A stretch of 6,089 bases of DNA. Origin: Desulfonatronovibrio sp. (GTDB lineage Bacteria; Desulfobacterota; Desulfovibrionia; Desulfovibrionales; Desulfonatronovibrionaceae). Below the pieces are notes generated by a model. The model searched no databases and was not told where the DNA came from. It was given only the letters and a program-made list of their open reading frames with translations. Positions 1 to 5,162 of the stretch are shown here, piece by piece. Position 1 is the first letter of the stretch. Every line of letters begins with the position of its first letter. The position numbers were made by a program, and so were the translations under genes. The DNA lies in assembly GCA_003558575.1 (NCBI GenBank), contig PWPY01000136.1, positions 1-6,089 of the forward strand. Direction: 5' to 3'.

Positions 1-60
1 AAAATTACACACAGACGCATGAAAAAATTTTATGGGAAAGCGCAGCGGTTCATCCTGTAA
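1..60 (+). CDS. possible C-terminal end of an upstream gene (partial)
   Basis: Frame 1 is open from the window edge to a TAA at 58-60 and reads KITHRRMKKFYGKAQRFIL, a basic tail. I do not recognise a family from 19 residues. Its only support is that a hairpin with a T-run starts right at its stop codon, as a transcription terminator would. Frame 3 is also open across the same stretch (3-149, continuous with the phosphatase gene), so openness alone means little. Sequence to the left of the window is needed to tell a real gene end from chance. Confidence 0.25.
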   Translation, partial: KITHRRMKKFYGKAQRFIL

Positions 61-112
61 GTCATAATTTTGTTAATTCTCAAAACAAAATTCTGGCTTT
101 TTACAGGATAAA
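49..112. repeat. long imperfect inverted repeat (nested palindrome)
   Basis: Two nested perfect 9-bp inverted repeats share one centre. The outer arms are ATCCTGTAA (52-60) and TTACAGGAT (101-109); the inner arms are AATTTTGTT (66-74) and AACAAAATT (84-92), around a 9-nt loop (75-83). Between them 61-64 (GTCA) can pair with 94-97 (TGGC) with one G-U wobble. 65/93 are mismatched and 98-100 form a 3-nt bulge. Beyond a C/A mismatch at 51/110, 49-50 pair with 111-112. Altogether about 24 pairs could form. The element lies 37 bp before the phosphatase start, in the only sizeable gap between genes. It could be a terminator, an operator, a 5' leader structure or a small palindromic repeat. The pairing is seen directly; the function is unknown. 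Confidence 0.7.
59..102 (+). terminator. possible intrinsic terminator within the inverted repeat
   Basis: In the rightward direction the inner part of the palindrome forms a stem (61-74 with 84-97, one mismatch and one wobble) followed at once by five T residues (98-102). This is the geometry of a rho-independent terminator and would sit just after the TAA at 58-60. Against it, the stem is AT-rich, and the T-run is flanked by bases that can join the outer stem instead. It is a plausible reading, not an established one. Confidence 0.35.
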
Positions 113-149
113 TGTAGATGTATTATGGTTTAACTCAAAATTATTACAA

Positions 150-947
150 ATGGACCTTGAAAAGATTTGCCGGCAGGTAATTGTTATTGCAAAGCAAACC
201 GGGGATTATATAAGGAATGAGAGATTGTCTTTTTCATCTTCTATGATAGAGTCAAAGGGTTTTCATGATTATGTTTCATATGTTGATAAGCAGGCGGAGG
301 AGATCCTTGTAAAAGAACTGGGCAGAATTGTACCTGATGCCGGATTCATTGCAGAGGAGGGTACAGGGGAGAAAAACATGGAAGGCTTAAACTGGATTAT
401 TGATCCTTTGGATGGCACCACCAACTTTATTCACGGTCTTCCTCCTTTTTCAGTTAGTATAGGACTGGCTGACGGGAAAAAGGTAATAGTTGGGGTCGTC
501 TACGAGATAAACCTTGGTGAATGTTTTTATTCATGGGAGGGAGCACCTGCTTACATGAATGACACGAAAATCTCTGTAAGTGATACCCGGCATGTAAGAG
601 ATTCTCTGATTGCTACCGGATTCCCCTATACCGATTTTTCGCATATGGATCCTTACATGTCTACATTCAGGTTTTTTATGGAGAATTCTCACGGACTGCG
701 CAGGTTAGGGTCGGCTGCGGTAGATCTGGCTTATGTTGCGTGTGGGAGGTTTGATGCATTTTATGAGCAAGGACTCAGTTCCTGGGATGTTGCTGCCGGA
801 GCATTTATTGTTCGCCAGGCTGGAGGGAGATTAAGTGATTTTAATGGAGGTGATGATTTTCTTTTTGGCGGCGAACTTATTGCAACAAATGGTATTCTTT
901 TTGGCGAATTCCTTTCAATGGTGCAGCAATGCATGAAGACGGACTAA
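150..947 (+). CDS. inositol monophosphatase family protein (SuhB/IMPase-like)
   Basis: A metal-dependent sugar-phosphate phosphatase of the inositol monophosphatase family; members hydrolyse myo-inositol phosphates or related phosphomonoesters with Mg2+ and are cytosolic. The 265 residues match the usual family length. Family marks in order: a Lys and Asp-containing segment around residues 36-46 (KGFHDYVSYVD), the metal-binding EE at 69-70, the signature DPLDGTTNF at 85-93 (metal ligands D85 and D88), and the C-terminal WDVAAGAFIVRQAGG at 212-226 with metal ligand D213. All catalytic positions look intact. The frame stays open upstream to position 3, but the ATG at 150 starts at MDLEKICRQV, where the first family helix normally begins, so I use it. 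No Shine-Dalgarno is evident; the leader is AT-rich, as is common in Bacteroidota. The exact substrate (inositol phosphate, another sugar phosphate or PAP) cannot be told from sequence. The next gene follows after 20 bp. Confidence 0.93.
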   Translation: MDLEKICRQVIVIAKQTGDYIRNERLSFSSSMIESKGFHDYVSYVDKQAEEILVKELGRIVPDAGFIAEEGTGEKNMEGLNWIIDPLDGTTNFIHGLPPFSVSIGLADGKKVIVGVVYEINLGECFYSWEGAPAYMNDTKISVSDTRHVRDSLIATGFPYTDFSHMDPYMSTFRFFMENSHGLRRLGSAAVDLAYVACGRFDAFYEQGLSSWDVAAGAFIVRQAGGRLSDFNGGDDFLFGGELIATNGILFGEFLSMVQQCMKTD

Positions 948-951
948 TTTG

Positions 952-959
952 TACTTTTG
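952..959 (+). promoter_or_regulatory. Bacteroidota-type -7 promoter box (TAnnTTTG)
   Basis: TACTTTTG in the 20-bp gap matches the known Bacteroidota -7 consensus TAnnTTTG exactly and lies 8 bp before the ATG at 968. A transcript started from it would begin within a few bases of the start codon and be nearly leaderless. I see no convincing TTTG or TTG -33 element at the expected distance (around 928-932), which overlaps the end of the phosphatase gene. This would allow the acyltransferase-glycosyltransferase block to be expressed apart from the phosphatase. Confidence 0.4.
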
Positions 960-967
960 TCCCCTAA

Positions 968-1846
968 ATGAGTAATATAGTTTACAGGATTGTATATTTC
1001 CTTATCAGATTAGCCGGACTGTTACCTCTTGGCGTATTGTATTTTATTTCAGACCTTATCTGTTATTTGATTTACCATGTAATCAGGTACAGACGGCAGG
1101 TTGTAAATGAAAACCTGAGGAATTCATTTCCTGAAAAAAGTGCATCCGAAATCCGGAATATAGCCAAAAAATATTACAGGCATCTTAGCGATCTCATTGT
1201 TGAAGGTTTATATTTACCGGGAATGGGGGAGAAGGAGATAAGCATGAGAGTCAGGTATAATAATCCTGAACTTATCCAGAAATACTTTGATCGCGGAAAG
1301 AATGTTGCTGCTGTATTTGGCCATTACGGTAACTGGGAATGGTTGTGCGGGTTTCCTTTAATAACCCAATATAAATGCATCACTATATACAGGCCATTGA
1401 AAAACAAGATTTTTGACAGACTTTTGCTGGCAGTACGGTCCCGTTTTGGTGTAGAACCTGTTCCCATGAAAATGGTAATAAGAAAGATTTTTGAATATGA
1501 TAAGCTGGGAGTTCCCTCAATTACAGCGTTTATAGCTGACCAGACCCCACCTATGGAAAAATATATTTTCTGGGTTGATTTTTTTAATCAGGATACTCCT
1601 GTATACAGCGGAGTGGAACGTATTGCAAAGAAAATGGATATGGCGGTAATATTTTTCAAAATGAAAAAGACCCGCAGGGGTTACTATGAGTTTGATTTAA
1701 TTCCTCTTTTTGATAATGCCTCAGAAACAGTTGATTATGAAATAACAAAGACCCATGTTGCCTTTCTGGAGCAGCAGATCAGAGAAAAGCCTGAATACTG
1801 GCTATGGTCGCACCGCAGGTGGAAACTGAAAAGGAATATGTTATGA
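968..1846 (+). CDS. LpxL/HtrB-like lysophospholipid acyltransferase, copy 1
   Basis: Membrane-bound acyltransferase of the LpxL/HtrB (lipid A secondary acyltransferase) family, which moves a fatty acyl chain from acyl-ACP to a lipid precursor on the inner face of the inner membrane. Its 292 residues are close to the family norm of about 300. Residues 3-39 form a hydrophobic N-terminal anchor. NENLRNSFPEKS (47-58) is the typical early family motif. The catalytic HX4E motif is FGHYGNWEW (117-125), with H119 and E124. YRPL (141-144), the conserved DQ pair (191-192), FNQDTPVYSGVERIA (206-220) and the C-terminal PEYWLWSHRRWK (275-286) follow the family order. The catalytic dyad is intact. The stop overlaps the next start (ATGA, 1843-1846). 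The acceptor could be a lipid A precursor or another lysolipid or aminolipid; the sequence does not decide. Confidence 0.92.
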   Translation: MSNIVYRIVYFLIRLAGLLPLGVLYFISDLICYLIYHVIRYRRQVVNENLRNSFPEKSASEIRNIAKKYYRHLSDLIVEGLYLPGMGEKEISMRVRYNNPELIQKYFDRGKNVAAVFGHYGNWEWLCGFPLITQYKCITIYRPLKNKIFDRLLLAVRSRFGVEPVPMKMVIRKIFEYDKLGVPSITAFIADQTPPMEKYIFWVDFFNQDTPVYSGVERIAKKMDMAVIFFKMKKTRRGYYEFDLIPLFDNASETVDYEITKTHVAFLEQQIREKPEYWLWSHRRWKLKRNML

Positions 1847-2748
1847 TAAATTTCAGATCAATAACCCATTTTGCCGGGTTTTATATTTTTTATGGTCTGT
1901 CGTGGCCATTGCTCAGACTGCCTTTAAATATTCTCTATCTGCTCTCAGATCTGTTCTTCATATTATCTTTCTATTTTCCGGGTTACAGAAAAAAAGTGGT
2001 ATTTAATAACCTGCACAACTCTTTCCCTGAAAAGACAGATAAAGAGATCAGAAAAATTGCCAGAGCGTTCTATCAGCATATGTGCGATTCTTTAATTGAG
2101 TCTTTTGCCGCTGTGAATATGAGCAAAGAACAGATCAGCCGACGATGTGTCTGGAAAAATCCGGAAATACTTGAGAATTATTTTTTGAAGGGGAGGAGCG
2201 TGATATCCGTTTTCGGGCATTATGGTAACTGGGAATGGTTTTCGGGACTTCCTTTGTATACAAATTATACGGTTCTTGCCCTTTACAGACCTTTGCGCAA
2301 CAGTCACTTTGACAGGTTTATGAAGAGTCTCCGTCAAAAATATGGTTTAAAGGCTATTCCTGTGCGCCGTGGCTATCAGGTAATAAGGGAATACCAGAGG
2401 AAACGTGTTCCCACAGTAACTTATTTTCTGAGTGACCAAAGACCTGCAAGGGATAAAATAGGTTACTGGACAAGATTCCTGAACCAGGATACACCTGTTA
2501 TGCTGGGTGCTGAAAGAATAGCAAGGCGTCTTAATCAGGTTGTGGTATTTTTTTCGGTTAATAAGTTAAAAAGGGGTTATTATGAAGTTGAGATAATTCC
2601 TGTAACCGAACAACCGCAGTCCACCGCTGATTATGAAATTACCGGTATGCATCTGAGGCTGCTGGAGGAACAGATAACAAGAAACCCTGAGTACTGGCTG
2701 TGGTCACATAAGCGCTGGAAACATAAAAAACCGAAGGTAAAACAATGA
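1843..2748 (+). CDS. LpxL/HtrB-like lysophospholipid acyltransferase, copy 2 (paralogue)
   Basis: Second acyltransferase of the same family and a clear paralogue of the gene before it. From the motif LPL onward the two proteins align without a gap to the shared tail SH(K/R)RWK; I count about 125 identities in 270 positions (46%). Catalytic HX4E: FGHYGNWEW at 124-132, with H126 and E131; YRPL 148-151, DQ 198-199, NPEYWLWSHKRWK 281-293. A hydrophobic anchor spans about 10-46. The start is the ATG at 1843, giving 301 residues. It forms an ATGA overlap with the previous stop and has AAGGAA 6 nt upstream; an in-frame ATG at 1804 lies inside the previous gene's conserved C-terminus and would add 13 non-family residues. 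The lysine-rich tail (KHKKPKVKQ) is longer than in copy 1. It probably adds a different chain, or acts on a different position or acceptor, than copy 1 (inference). Confidence 0.92.
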   Translation: MINFRSITHFAGFYIFYGLSWPLLRLPLNILYLLSDLFFILSFYFPGYRKKVVFNNLHNSFPEKTDKEIRKIARAFYQHMCDSLIESFAAVNMSKEQISRRCVWKNPEILENYFLKGRSVISVFGHYGNWEWFSGLPLYTNYTVLALYRPLRNSHFDRFMKSLRQKYGLKAIPVRRGYQVIREYQRKRVPTVTYFLSDQRPARDKIGYWTRFLNQDTPVMLGAERIARRLNQVVVFFSVNKLKRGYYEVEIIPVTEQPQSTADYEITGMHLRLLEEQITRNPEYWLWSHKRWKHKKPKVKQ

Positions 2749-3800
2749 CTAAAATTGCTGTAGTCATACTAAACTGGAACGGTGTAGATTTTCTGAGGAG
2801 GTTTTTGCGCAGCGTGATTGAAAACTCTTCTTCCAGGCAGACAGAGGTCTGGGTGGCCGATAATGGTTCCACTGACGGGTCAACAGATTTATTAAGGGAT
2901 AAATACCCGGAGGTCAGGTTGCTTGAGTTTAACCGGAATTATGGTTTTGCAGGTGGATACAATAAAGCCCTGGATTCAATAAAAGCAGAGTACTATGTCC
3001 TTCTTAATTCTGATGTCATGGTTACCCCGGGATGGACAGAACCTTTACTTCAGGTTATGGAGAATGATATGTCCATAGCTGCCTGCATGCCTAAAATAAA
3101 GGACCTCAAACGAAGGGAGTATTTTGAACATGCGGGTGCTTCGGGAGGGTTTATTGATATTCTGGGATATCCGTTTTGCCGGGGAAGGATTTTTAATGTT
3201 CTTGAAAAGGATACAGGTCAGTATGATGATCTGAGGGAGGTTTTCTGGGCAACCGGTGCCTGTATGATGGTCAGGGGCTCCCACTGGCAAGAGGAGGGGG
3301 GACTTGATGAAACATTTTTTGCCCATATGGAGGAGATAGATCTCTGCTGGAGGTTGAAGAATTCCGGAAAGAAAATAATAGCCTGTCCTTCATCAGTGGT
3401 GTATCATCTTGGCGGGGGGACACTTCCGCAGTACCATCCCAGGAAGACATTCTGGAACTTCCGCAACAGCCTCCTGATGCTGGTTAAGAATCTCCCTCCC
3501 GGGAAACTTTACCTGGTATTTATCCGCCTTATGTTTGACTGGTTGTCTGTGATAAAATTTATTGCTGCTTTCTCTTTTGCCAACTCATTTGCGGTTTTAC
3601 GGGCACACCTTTCGTTTTTTGGACTTATTCCGGGTTACCTTGTAAAAAGGAGGGAGCAGCACCAGCGGAATATTGCAACGAAATGCTACAGGACCGGTAA
3701 AAAGTCGCTATTGCGCAAACATGGTGAGATATACCCGGGCATGGTGGTAATTGACTTTTTTTTATTGAAAAGGAGGTATTTCACACAAATATTTAAATAA
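2745..3800 (+). CDS. family 2 glycosyltransferase (rhamnosyltransferase-like)
   Basis: A GT-A fold, inverting glycosyltransferase of family GT2, of the WbbL/rhamnosyltransferase-like type, which transfers a sugar from a nucleotide-sugar donor to a lipid-linked or surface glycan acceptor. Motifs: N-terminal strand VVILNWNG (6-13), DNGSTDGS (39-46), NYGFAGGYN (65-73), the DXD-equivalent NSD (88-90), FWATGACMMVR (167-177), and the acceptor/catalytic region GGLDETFFAHMEEIDLCWRLK (185-205, with E196, E197, D199), then HLGGGT (221-226). The C-terminal part (about 254-300) is hydrophobic and probably membrane-associated, with a basic tail. 351 residues is a little over the usual length of about 300 because of this tail. 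It starts in an ATGA overlap with the second acyltransferase and has a GAAGG sequence about 7 nt upstream, so it is translationally coupled. Donor and acceptor cannot be predicted; coupling to the acyltransferases suggests a lipid acceptor. Confidence 0.92.
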   Translation: MTKIAVVILNWNGVDFLRRFLRSVIENSSSRQTEVWVADNGSTDGSTDLLRDKYPEVRLLEFNRNYGFAGGYNKALDSIKAEYYVLLNSDVMVTPGWTEPLLQVMENDMSIAACMPKIKDLKRREYFEHAGASGGFIDILGYPFCRGRIFNVLEKDTGQYDDLREVFWATGACMMVRGSHWQEEGGLDETFFAHMEEIDLCWRLKNSGKKIIACPSSVVYHLGGGTLPQYHPRKTFWNFRNSLLMLVKNLPPGKLYLVFIRLMFDWLSVIKFIAAFSFANSFAVLRAHLSFFGLIPGYLVKRREQHQRNIATKCYRTGKKSLLRKHGEIYPGMVVIDFFLLKRRYFTQIFK

Positions 3801-3802
3801 AA

Positions 3803-3822
3803 CCTCAGGTCAGAAAGTGAGG
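3803..3822 (-). terminator. weak hairpin with T-rich tail at the convergent junction
   Basis: On the minus strand CCTCA and TGAGG (complements of 3818-3822 and 3803-3807) can form a 5-bp stem around a 10-nt loop, followed by TTTTATTT. The stem overlaps the kinase stop codon (3810-3812). A T-rich tail in the leftward direction suits an end for the kinase transcript; the rightward side lacks a T-run. The stem is short and the loop large, so this is tentative. Confidence 0.3.
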
Positions 3823-5162
3823 GTAAAAGTGGTGCCAACATCAGGCTCAGAACCGGCTGTGATAGTACCGCCATGCAGCCTCATTATCTGCCTGCTGAGA
3901 CTCAATCCTATTCCGGATCCTTTTGGTCTTGTTGTAAAGAAAGGAATGAATATCTTATCAAGAACTTCTTTGAGTATGCCATGTCCGTTATCTTTAACCT
4001 GTATGGTAAGCCTGCCGCGTTTGTTTATGAATGCCTTTATCACAATTTTCGGATCCGGCCTGTTATTCAATGCCTGAACAGCATTCTTGACCATATTTAT
4101 CAGTACCTGCTCAAGCAATTGTTCGTCAGCTGAAAATTCTATATCAGGAGGAATAACCGAGGTTATCAGCTTGATCTCATTTTGGCGAAGTTCTTCTTCC
4201 ATAAGCAACTGAACATTGGTGATCAGCTCCTTAACGGGGAAGATCCTGAAATTAGGCTTGGGTACCCTGGTCAGGTTTCGGTATGTGTTGACAAAATGCA
4301 GCAGTCCGGTGCTTCTCTTGTTGATGGTCTGCAGGGCCTGCTGGATTTCTATCACCGATTCCATGTCAAGTTTCTGGTCGCTGTTCCCTTCTGTGATATC
4401 TTTCAGCATCAGGTCGAGGGTTGATGAGAGCGAAGCGATAGGGGTTATGGAATTCATTATCTCATGTGTGAGAACTCTTATAAGTTTCTGCCATGCTTCG
4501 GTTTCCTGCTCTTCAAGAACATTCTGGATATTCTTGATTGTTGAGAGAATGATCTGCTTATCATGTGTTTTAAGTTCAGTGGCATATATCGCCAGCTGAA
4601 GAAGGTCATCCTGATCCTGCACTCTTACAAGCTTATTTTCACCAGGACTTATTTCAGCAAGTGTGGTTACAAGTTCGGGACTCAATGAATTAAGTGCATT
4701 TATGTTGCGCAGGCTGCTGACCTGAAAGAGCTTTTTCGCTGACTTGTTTACCATTTCGACAGTGCCGTCGCGCTGATATGCCAGTATACTTACATCTATA
4801 TTCTGTACTATGCTCTGCAGGTACTGGAAATGCTCCTCCTTCTCTGACCTTACTTTTTGAAAATCTCTTATTACATCATTGAATGCCTTGTTGAGCTCAT
4901 CAAAAGATGAACCCATTCCCCGTGTCTGAAAAGAGAGAGTGAATTCCGAAAACCTTATTGATTCAAGAAATGTTGTGAGATCCCGGTTTACCTTATCAAC
5001 ATATTTATAAAGAAGTACTATCTGGAAGAGTATTATCAGTCCTATCAGAATGGGTGTAATATGGAAACTGTATTGCAGTATGGTATACACAAACAGAAAT
5101 ATGCTTGCTACAAGCAGAAGGATTCTGATAAGGGTTACTATTCTGAAACTCTTATAAACCAT
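3810..5162 (-). CDS. membrane sensor histidine kinase, NtrY-like
   Basis: Sensor kinase of a two-component system that autophosphorylates on histidine and passes the phosphate to the NtrC-type regulator encoded just upstream. Two membrane helices lie at about 9-29 and 36-54, with only a few residues between them and no periplasmic domain. A linker (55-110) without a clear HAMP domain leads to a PAS-like region (about 112-210, including ILAYQRDGTVEMVNKSAKKLF). The dimerisation/phosphoacceptor helix carries H233 in LTHEIMNSITP (231-241). The ATPase domain has an N-box EQVLINMVKNAVQAL (351-365, N360), DNGHGI (391-396), FIPFFTTRPKGSGIGLSLS (405-423) and a C-terminal GTTFTLTF. All motifs are intact, and 450 residues suits a two-helix, PAS-type kinase. 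The ATG overlaps the end of the regulator gene by 11 bp, with GGAAA about 5 nt upstream, implying coupled translation. Its signal is unknown. Confidence 0.93.
   Translation of the reverse strand: MVYKSFRIVTLIRILLLVASIFLFVYTILQYSFHITPILIGLIILFQIVLLYKYVDKVNRDLTTFLESIRFSEFTLSFQTRGMGSSFDELNKAFNDVIRDFQKVRSEKEEHFQYLQSIVQNIDVSILAYQRDGTVEMVNKSAKKLFQVSSLRNINALNSLSPELVTTLAEISPGENKLVRVQDQDDLLQLAIYATELKTHDKQIILSTIKNIQNVLEEQETEAWQKLIRVLTHEIMNSITPIASLSSTLDLMLKDITEGNSDQKLDMESVIEIQQALQTINKRSTGLLHFVNTYRNLTRVPKPNFRIFPVKELITNVQLLMEEELRQNEIKLITSVIPPDIEFSADEQLLEQVLINMVKNAVQALNNRPDPKIVIKAFINKRGRLTIQVKDNGHGILKEVLDKIFIPFFTTRPKGSGIGLSLSRQIMRLHGGTITAGSEPDVGTTFTLTF

Noticed and set aside
1..20. ATG on the minus strand reading MRLCVI toward the left edge, possibly a divergent gene start
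   Set aside because: Only six codons are visible and there is nothing to identify a gene.
3..149. Open frame running into the phosphatase gene from the left edge (49 codons without a stop)
   Set aside because: The region is AT-rich, has no in-frame ATG before 150, encodes no family residues, and contains the long inverted repeat. The family's N-terminal helix begins at the ATG at 150.
1804..1842. Earlier ATG for the second acyltransferase
   Set aside because: It lies inside the conserved C-terminal coding part of the first acyltransferase and adds residues with no family match; the ATG at 1843 gives the ATGA overlap and an AAGGAA upstream.
3756..3776. Run of eight T residues followed by AAGGAGG near the end of the glycosyltransferase, resembling a slippage site or a ribosome binding site
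   Set aside because: No start codon follows at a suitable distance, and the reading frame continues normally to its stop at 3800; probably chance within coding sequence.
4216..4599. 127-codon open frame on the plus strand
   Set aside because: It is wholly antisense to the kinase gene, whose histidine kinase motifs are unambiguous; the sequence has no recognisable domain.
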